Below are positions 8,963-17,263 of a stretch of DNA of 64,000 nt, in pieces; the first letter of the stretch is position 1; each line of letters starts with the position of its first letter. The notes under the pieces are model-generated. The model saw nothing but the letters and a program-made list of their open reading frames with translations. It was not told the origin of the DNA and did not search any database. The stretch lies in assembly GCF_007858255.1 (NCBI RefSeq), contig NZ_VFEU01000011.1, positions 62,001 to 126,000 on the forward strand, in the 5' to 3' direction. The position numbers were made by a program, and so were the translations under genes. The DNA is from Pseudomonas rhodesiae. Lineage in GTDB: Bacteria; Pseudomonadota; Gammaproteobacteria; Pseudomonadales; Pseudomonadaceae.

Positions 8963-9126
8963 AAGATACTTGGCGGCAATTTGTAGATTGATTCTAACCA
9001 GGCGCTATGCTTGGCCCCAAGCAGGAACAATTGCGTGTCGGTGACCTATCGGCTCGCCATGCCTTTTATGGCAGCGGTTACCAACCTTCTCGCAGGCCGG
9101 GGAGCGTTCAAACAAAGGATGAGGCT

Positions 9127-11637
9127 ATGGTTCAAGTTCGCAAACTGGTGTTAGCAATAGCGGCCGCCTCGGCGCTGTCCTCCGGTATGGCGCAGGCGCT
9201 CCAGTTGGGGGAAATGACCCTCAAGTCGAAGCTGAACCAGCCCTTGTCGGTGGAAATCGAATTGCTCGATGTCGGCGGCCTCACGGCGTCCGAGATCACG
9301 CCGAGCCTGGCGTCTTCCCAGGCATTTGTGGATGCCGGCGTCGATCGTCAGGCGTTTCTCGATGACCTGACGTTCACCCCGGTGGTCAATCCCAATGGTC
9401 GCAGTGTGGTGCGCGTCACCTCCAGCAAGCCATTGCCCGATTCCTACATCCGTTTCCTGTTGCAGGTGCAATGGCCCAATGGCCGTTTGATGCGTGACTA
9501 CAGCGTGCTGCTTGACCCGGCCAAGTTCGATCAGCCAGCCGCCACCACGGCAGCCCCGGCGCCGCGCCTGAGTGCGCCGGCCGTGAGCAAGCCCGCCCAG
9601 CACACCACCACTCCCCGCGATACCCTGTGGGAAATTGCCGAAAAGCATCGCAATGGCGCTTCGGTCCAACAGACCATGCTGGCTATCCAGGCACTTAATC
9701 CGAGCGCGTTCGTCGACGGCAATATCAACCGGCTGAAAACCGGCCAGGTGCTGCGCCTGCCGGACACCGTCCAAAGTACCGCACTGCCGCAACCCCAGGC
9801 GATCGCCGAAGTCAGGGCGCAGAACGAGGCCTGGCGTCAGGGCCGTCGCACGGCGGCCAACCAGGCCACCGGCAAGCAGCAGCTGGACGCCACCAAACGC
9901 ACCCAGGCAGGCAATGCCCCGGCGACCACCAATGCCAAGGACAACCTGAGCCTGGTCTCTGCCGAAGCGGCCAAGAAAGGCGGCAAGGGTAAGGCTGGCG
10001 ACAGCCAGGCCCTGAGCGACAAGTTGGCGATGACCCAGGAGCAATTGGACACCACGCGCCGCGACAACGAAGAGCTGAAAAGCCGCGCCGCCGACCTGCA
10101 AAGCCAACTGGACAAGCTGCAAAAGCTGATTCAACTGAAGAACGATCAGTTGGCTCGCCTTCAGGCTGAAAAAGCGGACCCTGCCGCCGCCGCGCCGGCG
10201 ATGTCGGCCCAACTGGCCGCCGACCCCGCTGCCACCCCGGCTGCTCCTGCTGCACCGACCACACCGACCCCAGTGGCCCCGGTGTCTGAACCGATCAAGA
10301 CGGACGCAGCACCGGCCACCACCGAAGGCAAGTTCAATGAGCTGCTGACCAATCCGATCGTCCTGGGTGTGGTCGGCGGTGCCGCGGCCTTGATTGCACT
10401 GCTGCTTTTGCTGCTGGTGTTGCGCCATCGCAATGCTCGCCGCGAAGAAGAAAAGCACCTGCGCATGGCGCGAGCCCTGGCCGAAGAGCCGGAATTCACC
10501 TCCAATATCGACCAGGACTTGCCGCCGGACAGTTTTGAAGGCCTGGAAGTGCCACCACCAAACGTCAAACTGGCTGCTGCGCCCGCGCCTGCTGCGGTGA
10601 GCGCGCCGGTGGCGGCACCGTCGGTTGCGTCCGTGCTGTCGCCCCTGGCCGCGGCGGTCGCGCCGCAAAACGCCAATGATGCCTTGGCGCTGGCTCAGTC
10701 CCATATCGATCGCGGCCTGCTCAACCAGGCCGCCGACGTATTGGAGCAAGCGATCAAGCATGAGCCCAAGCGCAGCGATCTGCGCCTGAAGCTGATGGAG
10801 GTCTATGGCCTGCAAAACGACAAAGACGGCTTCGTCACCCAAGAGCGTCAACTGGTGGCCAACGGTGAAAACCACGCCCAGGTCGAGCAGCTCAAGGCGC
10901 GCTTCCCGGCGATGGCTGTGCTGGCGGCGGGGGTCAGTGCCGCGGTGGCCGCCGCTGCCCTTGACGCTCAGTACGTCAAGGAGTTGCTGGAAGATAAGCC
11001 GGCGCAGCAGTCGGAAGCGTTCGATACCGATTTCGACCTGAGCCTGGACGAGCTGGAGTCGGCATCCCCAGCCGAACTCAAGGACGATCAGCAGACCTTC
11101 GAATCCCTGCTCAAGGAGCAAACCCAGGCCCAGGCCGCCACCGATGAACTGGCGGATTTCGATTTGCAACTGGACGCACCGGCGTCGGCGCAGTCGGACG
11201 ACGATTTCCTCTCGGGTCTGGAAAGCGAGATGAAGGATGTACCGGCCGTCGAGCCGCCAACGTTGACCCCCGCGGCGCTGGACGACTTCGAACTGCCGGA
11301 AGATTTCGATTTGTCACTGGCGGACGAACCCGAAGCAGAGGCCAAGCCGGATGCGTTTGCCTCGGAGCTGAACGACGTCAACGCTGAGTTGGATCGCCTG
11401 TCTCAGAGCCTTGAGCACCCGTCCTTCACGGCGCAGGACGCTGCGCTGGGTGACGATGAGCCAGAGTTTGACTTCCTCTCCGGCACCAATGAAGTGGCCA
11501 CCAAGCTCGACCTGGCCCAGGCCTATATCGACATGGGCGATGCGGATGGTGCGCGGGACATCCTTTCCGAAGTGCTCACCGAGGGCGACGAGGTGCAGCG
11601 CGGCGAGGCCAAGGAGATGCTCGGCCGGCTGGCTTGA
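9127..11637 (+). CDS. fimV: FimV, polar motility and pilus assembly protein
   Basis: FimV (836 aa) is an inner-membrane, peptidoglycan-binding hub needed for type IV pilus assembly and cAMP signalling in pseudomonads. Visible parts in order are a signal peptide (cleavage likely after AQA, residue 24), the FimV N-terminal domain, a LysM-like segment (RDTLWEIAEKHRNG), a coiled coil (LAMTQEQLDTTRRDNEELKS), a transmembrane helix (LGVVGGAAALIALLLLLLVL), a long acidic cytoplasmic region with TPR-like repeats, and the conserved C-terminus KLDLAQAYIDMGDADGARDI. I chose the ATG at 9127 for its GGATGAGG and signal peptide. Confidence 0.96.
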   Translation: MVQVRKLVLAIAAASALSSGMAQALQLGEMTLKSKLNQPLSVEIELLDVGGLTASEITPSLASSQAFVDAGVDRQAFLDDLTFTPVVNPNGRSVVRVTSSKPLPDSYIRFLLQVQWPNGRLMRDYSVLLDPAKFDQPAATTAAPAPRLSAPAVSKPAQHTTTPRDTLWEIAEKHRNGASVQQTMLAIQALNPSAFVDGNINRLKTGQVLRLPDTVQSTALPQPQAIAEVRAQNEAWRQGRRTAANQATGKQQLDATKRTQAGNAPATTNAKDNLSLVSAEAAKKGGKGKAGDSQALSDKLAMTQEQLDTTRRDNEELKSRAADLQSQLDKLQKLIQLKNDQLARLQAEKADPAAAAPAMSAQLAADPAATPAAPAAPTTPTPVAPVSEPIKTDAAPATTEGKFNELLTNPIVLGVVGGAAALIALLLLLLVLRHRNARREEEKHLRMARALAEEPEFTSNIDQDLPPDSFEGLEVPPPNVKLAAAPAPAAVSAPVAAPSVASVLSPLAAAVAPQNANDALALAQSHIDRGLLNQAADVLEQAIKHEPKRSDLRLKLMEVYGLQNDKDGFVTQERQLVANGENHAQVEQLKARFPAMAVLAAGVSAAVAAAALDAQYVKELLEDKPAQQSEAFDTDFDLSLDELESASPAELKDDQQTFESLLKEQTQAQAATDELADFDLQLDAPASAQSDDDFLSGLESEMKDVPAVEPPTLTPAALDDFELPEDFDLSLADEPEAEAKPDAFASELNDVNAELDRLSQSLEHPSFTAQDAALGDDEPEFDFLSGTNEVATKLDLAQAYIDMGDADGARDILSEVLTEGDEVQRGEAKEMLGRLA

Positions 11638-11656
11638 TGACCGGTCAGTGACGCAG

Positions 11657-11680
11657 CGGCGGCCTTCGGGTCGCCGTTTT
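11657..11680 (+). terminator. Terminator after fimV (UUCG tetraloop)
   Basis: An 8-base-pair stem CGGCGGCC/GGTCGCCG with a TTCG loop, directly followed by TTTT. Confidence 0.9.
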
Positions 11681-11724
11681 GCTTTGCAGCCCACCAAACA
11701 CATGGCGTCCGCGGCGAGCCGCCT

Positions 11725-11730
11725 TATAAT
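11725..11730 (+). promoter_or_regulatory. Probable -10 box of the truA promoter
   Basis: A perfect TATAAT followed by GGCCGCC, 36 bases before the proposed truA start. No convincing -35 is seen 16-18 bases upstream. Confidence 0.45.
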
Positions 11731-11765
11731 GGCCGCCTTTGCGCAACTCATCAGGCTCTCAGTTC

Positions 11766-12620
11766 TTGGCAAATATAGATAACGCGGCCGCCGAAATGGC
11801 GGCCGCAGGCTTTTACCGCATCGCCTTGGGCGTTGAATACAAAGGTTCGCGCTATCGCGGCTGGCAGCGCCAGGCGTCCGGCGTGCCGACGGTGCAGGAA
11901 ACCCTGGAGAATGCGCTGTCCAAAGTCGCCGACTCGCCGGTGTCGCTGATGTGCGCCGGGCGCACCGATGCCGGCGTCCACGCGTGCGGCCAGGTGGTGC
12001 ATTTCGATACCCAGGCCGAGCGCTCGATGAAGGCATGGGTCATGGGCGCTAATATCAATTTGCCCCATGACGTCAGCGTCAGCTGGGCCAAAGTGATGCC
12101 CGCGCATTTTCACGCGCGTTTCAAGGCCATCGCCCGGCGCTACCGTTACGTGATCTACAACGACCAGATCCGTCCGGCCCACCTCAATGAAGAGATCACC
12201 TGGAACCATCGCCCGCTGGACGCCGAACGCATGGCCGAGGCGGCGCAGCATTTGGTCGGTGTACATGACTTCAGCGCGTTTCGTGCCGGCCAGTGCCAGG
12301 CCAAGTCGCCGATCAAGGAAGTTCATCACCTGCGTGTGACCCGTCACGGCAAGATGATTGTGTTGGATATTCGTGCCGGGGCGTTCCTGCACCATATGGT
12401 GCGCAATATCGCTGGCGTGCTGATGACCATCGGTGCCGGCGAGCGCCCGGTGGAATGGGCCAAGGAAGTGCTGGAAAGCCGCATCCGGCGTACCGGGGGG
12501 GTGACGGCGCACCCGTTCGGGCTGTATCTGGTGCAAGTGGAGTACCGGGACGAATTTGAGCTGCCGGAGCGTTTTATCGGGCCACACTTCCTGACCGGCT
12601 TCAGCGAACTTGGCGGCTGA
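11766..12620 (+). CDS. truA: tRNA pseudouridine synthase A
   Basis: TruA makes pseudouridine at positions 38-40 of the tRNA anticodon arm. Motifs are intact: GVEYKGSRYRGWQRQ near the N-terminus and the catalytic aspartate in CAGRTDAGVHACGQVVHFD (Asp68 with this start). Later come RAGAFLHHMVRNIAG and a normal C-terminus. The start is uncertain. TTG at 11766 has an AGG about 10 bases upstream and lies 36 bases after a TATAAT. The ATG at 11796 has no good ribosome site. Either start keeps the whole domain. Confidence 0.95.
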   Translation: MANIDNAAAEMAAAGFYRIALGVEYKGSRYRGWQRQASGVPTVQETLENALSKVADSPVSLMCAGRTDAGVHACGQVVHFDTQAERSMKAWVMGANINLPHDVSVSWAKVMPAHFHARFKAIARRYRYVIYNDQIRPAHLNEEITWNHRPLDAERMAEAAQHLVGVHDFSAFRAGQCQAKSPIKEVHHLRVTRHGKMIVLDIRAGAFLHHMVRNIAGVLMTIGAGERPVEWAKEVLESRIRRTGGVTAHPFGLYLVQVEYRDEFELPERFIGPHFLTGFSELGG

Positions 12621-12683
12621 CGCCCGGAAAAGCTTTTGTTACCATCCGGGACTTTCGCGGTCCAACCCCGAGGTTTCTACGAC

Positions 12684-13316
12684 ATGTCAGCCGTTCGCAG
12701 CAAGATTTGCGGGATTACCCGCATAGAAGACGCGCTGGCAGCCGTCGAGGCGGGGGCGGATGCCATCGGCCTGGTGTTTTATGCCAAAAGCCCGCGGTCG
12801 GTGAATGTGTTGCAGGCGCGGGCCATCATTGCCGCCTTGCCGCCGTTCCTGACCACCGTGGGGTTGTTCGTCAACGCCAGCCGTTGCGAACTCAACGAAA
12901 CCCTGGATGCCGTGGCGCTGGACATGCTGCAATTCCATGGCGACGAGACCCCCGAAGAATGTGAAAGCTATCAGCGGCCTTACATCAAGGCGCTGCGAGT
13001 CAAGGCCGGCGATGACATCGCCAGTGCCTGCGCCGCCTATGCCGGTGCGCGGGGCATACTGCTGGACACCTACGTCGAAGGTATTCCGGGCGGCACGGGT
13101 GAAGCGTTCGATTGGTCGCTGATTCCGCAAGGGTTGAGCAAACCGATCATCCTGGCCGGCGGGCTCACCCCAGCGAATGTCGGGGCGGCCATCCAGCAAG
13201 TCAGGCCCTATGCGGTAGATGTCAGCGGTGGGGTGGAGCAGGCCAAAGGCATCAAGGATCACAGCAAGATTCGCGCGTTCATGCAGGCCGTGCGCGACAG
13301 CAATGGCGGGATGTGA
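12684..13316 (+). CDS. trpF: Phosphoribosylanthranilate isomerase
   Basis: TrpF (210 aa) isomerises N-(5-phosphoribosyl)anthranilate to CdRP in tryptophan synthesis. It has a single-domain TIM barrel: VRSKICGITR with the catalytic cysteine, GLVFYAKSPRSV, the phosphate-binding AGGLTPANVGAAI, and YAVDVSGGVEQAKGIKD at the C-terminus. The ATG at 12684 follows CCGAGG. It lies between truA and accD, away from trpBA and trpE/GDC, which is the usual pseudomonad arrangement. Confidence 0.98.
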   Translation: MSAVRSKICGITRIEDALAAVEAGADAIGLVFYAKSPRSVNVLQARAIIAALPPFLTTVGLFVNASRCELNETLDAVALDMLQFHGDETPEECESYQRPYIKALRVKAGDDIASACAAYAGARGILLDTYVEGIPGGTGEAFDWSLIPQGLSKPIILAGGLTPANVGAAIQQVRPYAVDVSGGVEQAKGIKDHSKIRAFMQAVRDSNGGM

Positions 13317-13560
13317 CGGCTGGCAGTCTGCCGCCGTCCATAACTACCACTGTGTAAAACAGCCCGACGCCGTCTGTGGGTGGCTCGGAAACGAAGTGGC
13401 AACCTTGCGTTGGCAGGTTGTCTGGAAGGCTGAGGGCACTGGCTGGAAATGGCAGGTCGAACGTCTGACCCCGTCCAGTTTGTGTCATCGCCACATATGA
13501 ATTTAGCTCAAGGGCATACGCGGGGCTGAGTTCAAGCCACCGGTACTGGAGAAAGAAAGC

Positions 13561-14481
13561 ATGAGCAACTGGTTAGTAGACAAACTGATCCCTTCGATCA
13601 TGCGTTCCGAGGTGAAGAAAAGCTCGGTTCCTGAAGGTCTGTGGCACAAGTGCCCATCCTGCGACGCGGTGCTGTACCGCCCCGAGCTGGAAAAGACCCT
13701 GGACGTTTGCCCCAAGTGCAACCACCACATGCGTATTGGCGCTCGCGCCCGCATCGACATCTTCCTCGACGCCGATGGCCGTAATGAGTTGGGCGCCGAC
13801 CTGGAACCGGTCGACCGTCTCAAGTTCCGCGACGGCAAGAAGTACAAGGACCGTCTGAGCGCCGCACAAAAGCAGACCGGCGAGAAAGACGCACTGATTT
13901 CCGTCAGCGGTAAGCTGCTGGGCATGCCGGTCGTCGTGTCGGCGTTCGAATTTTCCTTCATGGGCGGCTCCATGGGCGCCATCGTTGGTGAGCGCTTCGT
14001 ACGCGCCGCCAACTATGCGCTGGAAAACCGTTGCCCGATGATCTGCTTCGCCGCCTCCGGTGGTGCGCGTATGCAGGAAGCCTTGATCTCCCTGATGCAA
14101 ATGGCCAAGACCTCCGCGGTACTGGCGCGTCTGCGCGAAGAAGGCATCCCGTTTATTTCCGTGCTGACCGACCCGGTCTACGGCGGCGTTTCCGCCAGCC
14201 TGGCGATGCTGGGTGATGTGATCGTCGGCGAGCCAAAAGCCCTGATCGGCTTTGCCGGCCCGCGCGTGATCGAGCAGACCGTGCGCGAAAAGCTGCCCGA
14301 AGGTTTCCAGCGCAGCGAGTTCCTGCTGGAGCACGGAGCCATCGACATGATCATTCCGCGCGGCGAACTGCGTCCGCGCCTGGGCAACCTGCTGGCGCAA
14401 ATGATGGGCTTGCCGACGCCGGTATACGTTGCGCCCAAGGTCGAGCCGATCGTGGTGCCGCCGGTGCCTGCAAACCTATGA
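13561..14481 (+). CDS. accD: Acetyl-CoA carboxylase carboxyltransferase subunit beta
   Basis: AccD (306 aa) pairs with AccA to transfer the carboxyl group from biotin to acetyl-CoA, the first committed step of fatty acid synthesis. The N-terminal zinc ribbon is complete (Cys31, Cys34, Cys50, Cys53). The crotonase-like core has FEFSFMGGSMGAIVGERF and SGGARMQEALISLMQMAKT. GGAGAAAGAAAGC precedes the ATG. The stop overlaps the folC start by 4 bases (ATGA), so the two are translationally coupled. Confidence 0.98.
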   Translation: MSNWLVDKLIPSIMRSEVKKSSVPEGLWHKCPSCDAVLYRPELEKTLDVCPKCNHHMRIGARARIDIFLDADGRNELGADLEPVDRLKFRDGKKYKDRLSAAQKQTGEKDALISVSGKLLGMPVVVSAFEFSFMGGSMGAIVGERFVRAANYALENRCPMICFAASGGARMQEALISLMQMAKTSAVLARLREEGIPFISVLTDPVYGGVSASLAMLGDVIVGEPKALIGFAGPRVIEQTVREKLPEGFQRSEFLLEHGAIDMIIPRGELRPRLGNLLAQMMGLPTPVYVAPKVEPIVVPPVPANL

Positions 14482-15785
14482 CCCAACGAACCCTGGGCGA
14501 ATGGCTCGCCTACCTTGAGCAGTTGCATCCTTCCGCCATCGACATGGGCCTGGAGCGCTCGCAACAGGTAGCGGCCCGCCTCGGGTTGGGCCGGCCGGCA
14601 CCGCGCGTGATCACGGTGACCGGCACCAACGGCAAGGGCTCTACCTGTGCCTTTGTCGCCGCGTTGCTGCAGGCCCAAGGCCTGAAGGTGGGCGTGTACA
14701 GCTCGCCGCACCTGCTGCGCTACAACGAGCGGGTGCAGATCAATGGCGTCGAAGCCACCGATGCGCAACTGTGCGACGCCTTTGCCGCGCTTGATGCCGG
14801 GCGTGGCGATATTTCCCTGACTTACTTCGAAATGGGCACTCTGGCGGCGTTCTGGCTGTTCGAGCGTGCGCACCTGGATGTGGTGGTGCTGGAAGTGGGC
14901 CTGGGCGGGCGCCTGGACACGGTTAACGTGGTGGATGCCGACCTGGCGCTGGTCACCAGTATTGGCGTGGATCACGCCGATTATCTGGGCGACACTCGGG
15001 AATCCGTGGCGTTCGAGAAGGCCGGAATCTTCCGCCAGGGCAAGCCTGCGCTGTGCGGCGATCTTGACCCGCCGCAGCCATTGCTGGACAAAGCGCGCAC
15101 GCTGAATTGCCCGTTTTTCCTGCGAGGCCGTGAGTTCAAACTTGAGATCGGCGAGCGGCACTGGCAATGGCAGGGGCGTGATGCGCGCGGACAGGTCGTG
15201 ACGCTGGGTGACCTGCCGCTGTTGAATCTGCCGATGGAAAACGCTGCGCTAGCACTGCAAGCCTATCTGCTACTGGATCTGCCGTGGAATGCCGAGCAGA
15301 TTGCTGCGACCTTGTTGGCGACCCGGGTGACCGGGCGCCTGGATCGTCGTGTGGTCCAATGGCAAGGCAAGCGCTTGAATCTGTTGCTGGACGTGGGGCA
15401 TAACCCCCACGCCGCCGACTACCTGGCGCGCCGCTTGGCGTGCACACCGCCGGTCGGGCGACGTCTTGCGGTCTTCGGGTTGCTGGCCGACAAGGATCTT
15501 GATGGGGTGCTTGCGCCTCTACTGAGCAGCGTCCAGGCGTGGGCGGTAGCGCCGTTGGATACGCCGCGCAGTCGTCCTGCCGCGGAATTGGCGGCGGCGC
15601 TACAGAACCTTGGTGCACCGGTGACGTCGTATACAAGCGTCATCGCAGCCCTTGAGGCGCAGTGTGCGGTGGCAATGCCCGAGGACGAGATTCTGTTGTT
15701 CGGATCATTTTATTGTGTTGCCGAGGCGCTTGAGTGGTTGGCCCGGCGCTCCACGGAGGAAGCTGCACATGGCATTACTGGATAG
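14478..15785 (+). CDS. folC: Bifunctional folylpolyglutamate / dihydrofolate synthase
   Basis: FolC (435 aa) adds L-glutamate to dihydropteroate and polyglutamylates folates, with ATP. The Mur-ligase fold shows the P-loop VTGTNGKGSTCAFVAALLQ, the SSPHLLRYNERVQING segment, the Mg-binding VVLEVGLGGRLDTVNVV and a C-terminal ligase domain with LLLDVGHNPHA. It overlaps accD by 4 bases and the following SPOR gene by 17, indicating one operon accD-folC-SPOR. Confidence 0.97.
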   Translation: MTQRTLGEWLAYLEQLHPSAIDMGLERSQQVAARLGLGRPAPRVITVTGTNGKGSTCAFVAALLQAQGLKVGVYSSPHLLRYNERVQINGVEATDAQLCDAFAALDAGRGDISLTYFEMGTLAAFWLFERAHLDVVVLEVGLGGRLDTVNVVDADLALVTSIGVDHADYLGDTRESVAFEKAGIFRQGKPALCGDLDPPQPLLDKARTLNCPFFLRGREFKLEIGERHWQWQGRDARGQVVTLGDLPLLNLPMENAALALQAYLLLDLPWNAEQIAATLLATRVTGRLDRRVVQWQGKRLNLLLDVGHNPHAADYLARRLACTPPVGRRLAVFGLLADKDLDGVLAPLLSSVQAWAVAPLDTPRSRPAAELAAALQNLGAPVTSYTSVIAALEAQCAVAMPEDEILLFGSFYCVAEALEWLARRSTEEAAHGITG

Positions 15786-16437
15786 CGCTTACAAGCAGCG
15801 GATGGTCGGCGCGCTGGTGCTGGTGGCGTTGGCGGTGATTTTCCTGCCGATGCTGTTTTCCCGCCAGGACGAACAGCGCCAGGTGGTGGTCGAGGCCCCG
15901 GCTGCGCCTCAGGCGCCAGCAGTGCCGCAGGTACAGGTTGAGCCGGTGGTGGTGCCTGAGCCGCAAGCCTTGCCGGAAGAAGAACCCGTGCCAAGCGAGG
16001 AAGACCTGGCGACGCAACAGGCGCCGTCGATGCCGGTGCAGCCAAGCGTGCCGGTGGTCAAGCCTGCTCCGGCACCTGCGCCAGCGACCGCAGCGGCCAA
16101 GCCTGCAGCGCCCGCGCCGGCACCCAAGCCGGTGGCGCCACAGCCCGCCGCCCCGGGCAAGCCGGACGTGGGGCAGAGCCGTATCGACGCCAATGGTCTG
16201 TCGATCAGCTGGTCAATCCAGGTAGCCAGCCTGGGCAATCGCGACGGTGCCGACGCCTTGCAGAAAAAGCTGCGGGCTCAAGGGTACAACGCTTATATCC
16301 GCAGTGCTGACGGCAAGAATCGGGTATTTATCGGGCCGTTGATCGAGCGTGCCGAAGCCGATCGTTTGCGCGATTTGCTCGATCGTCAGCAGGGTCTGAA
16401 AGGTTTTGTGACCCGTTTCCAGCCTGAGCGTGGCTGA
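15769..16437 (+). CDS. SPOR-domain membrane protein (DedD-like)
   Basis: A 222-aa bitopic inner-membrane protein. One transmembrane helix lies at about residues 11-29 (MVGALVLVALAVIFLPMLF), then a Pro/Ala/Val-rich periplasmic linker, then a C-terminal SPOR domain (about 140-220: SWSIQVASLGNRDGADALQK, GYNAYIRSADGKNRVFIGP). SPOR domains bind denuded septal glycan, so a role at the division site like DedD is likely. The ATG at 15769 has GGAGGA 8 bases upstream and lies inside the folC end. The downstream cvpA and purF match the folC-dedD-cvpA-purF order of Enterobacteria. Confidence 0.92.
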   Translation: MALLDSAYKQRMVGALVLVALAVIFLPMLFSRQDEQRQVVVEAPAAPQAPAVPQVQVEPVVVPEPQALPEEEPVPSEEDLATQQAPSMPVQPSVPVVKPAPAPAPATAAAKPAAPAPAPKPVAPQPAAPGKPDVGQSRIDANGLSISWSIQVASLGNRDGADALQKKLRAQGYNAYIRSADGKNRVFIGPLIERAEADRLRDLLDRQQGLKGFVTRFQPERG

Positions 16438-16460
16438 TTCAAGCCGACCAATCGTTCTTA

Positions 16461-16549
16461 GTGTGGGAGGGGGGTTGCACCAATGGCGATTTAGCGGTCG
16501 GCGCATGAATGACTGATCCAGCGCCATCGGAGGCAAGCCTCCTCCCACA
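16461..16549. repeat. Degenerate REP doublet between the SPOR gene and cvpA
   Basis: Inverted arms TGTGGGAGGGGGGTTGC (from 16462) and GGCAAGCCTCCTCCCACA (to 16548), with extra pairing of CAATGGCG and CGCCAT. Several mismatches relative to the copies at 4.5 and 7.8 kb indicate an older or decaying element. Confidence 0.75.
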
Positions 16550-16628
16550 TTGGTTTGTCATGGGCGTCACAAACCATTGATTTGCTAAGCAGCTGCAATC
16601 ACCGCTTACCGACAGCCCGACGCTCTGC

Positions 16629-16634
16629 TAAAAT
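16629..16634 (+). promoter_or_regulatory. Probable -10 box of the cvpA-purF promoter
   Basis: TAAAAT followed by GCGCCGCC, about 31 bases before the cvpA GTG. The -35 region 17 bases upstream (TTACCG) is weak. Confidence 0.4.
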
Positions 16635-16664
16635 GCGCCGCCTTATCCGTCCGTAGGCTCAAAC

Positions 16665-17222
16665 GTGCCATTTACCTGGGTTGATTGGGCGATTGTCGCA
16701 ATCGTCGCCATCTCCGCTTTGATCAGTCTCAGCCGCGGCTTCGTCAAAGAAGCCCTGTCGTTGCTGACCTGGATCATCGCAGGAGTCGTAGCCTGGATGT
16801 TCGGTGGTTCACTGTCGGTTTATCTGGCCGGTTACATCGAGACACCTTCGGCTCGCGTCATCGCGGGCTGCGCCATCATGTTCATCGCCACGCTGCTGGT
16901 GGGGGCAATGGTCAATTATCTTATTGGCGAGTTGATACGCGTCACCGGCCTCTCCGGGACCGATCGATTTCTCGGCATGGCCTTCGGCGCCGCGCGTGGT
17001 GCGTTGCTGGTGGTCGTGGCGGTCGGGCTGTTGAGCCTGGGGCCGGTACAGCAGGATGCATGGTGGCAGGAGTCGGTACTCGTGCCAAAATTTCTATTGG
17101 TTGCAGATTGGTCCAAGAACCTCATATTGGGGTGGAGCAGTCAGTGGCTGGCCAGCGGCATCAGCGTACCCGCTGATATGCCGTTCAAGGAGCACCTCTT
17201 ACCGGCCAAAACGCCTCAGTAA
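16665..17222 (+). CDS. cvpA: CvpA family inner-membrane protein
   Basis: CvpA (185 aa, GTG start) is a polytopic membrane protein named for colicin V production in E. coli. Its biochemical role is still unsettled. Four hydrophobic segments are visible (about residues 6-24, 28-50, 62-85, 101-120) with the conserved openings WVDWAIVAIVAISALISLSR and GFVKEALSLLTW. It sits 41 bases before purF, the same pair as in E. coli, and the two are probably co-transcribed. Confidence 0.93.
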   Translation: MPFTWVDWAIVAIVAISALISLSRGFVKEALSLLTWIIAGVVAWMFGGSLSVYLAGYIETPSARVIAGCAIMFIATLLVGAMVNYLIGELIRVTGLSGTDRFLGMAFGAARGALLVVVAVGLLSLGPVQQDAWWQESVLVPKFLLVADWSKNLILGWSSQWLASGISVPADMPFKEHLLPAKTPQ

Positions 17223-17263
17223 GCGGTACTCAGTCAAGATCCATTAAGTAGGGGTTGCGTCGC

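Noticed and set aside
9151..11169. 672-codon ORF opposite fimV
   Set aside because: FimV has a signal peptide, LysM-like segment, TM helix and conserved C-terminus in the sense frame. The antisense frame is Arg/Gln/Gly-rich without domains.
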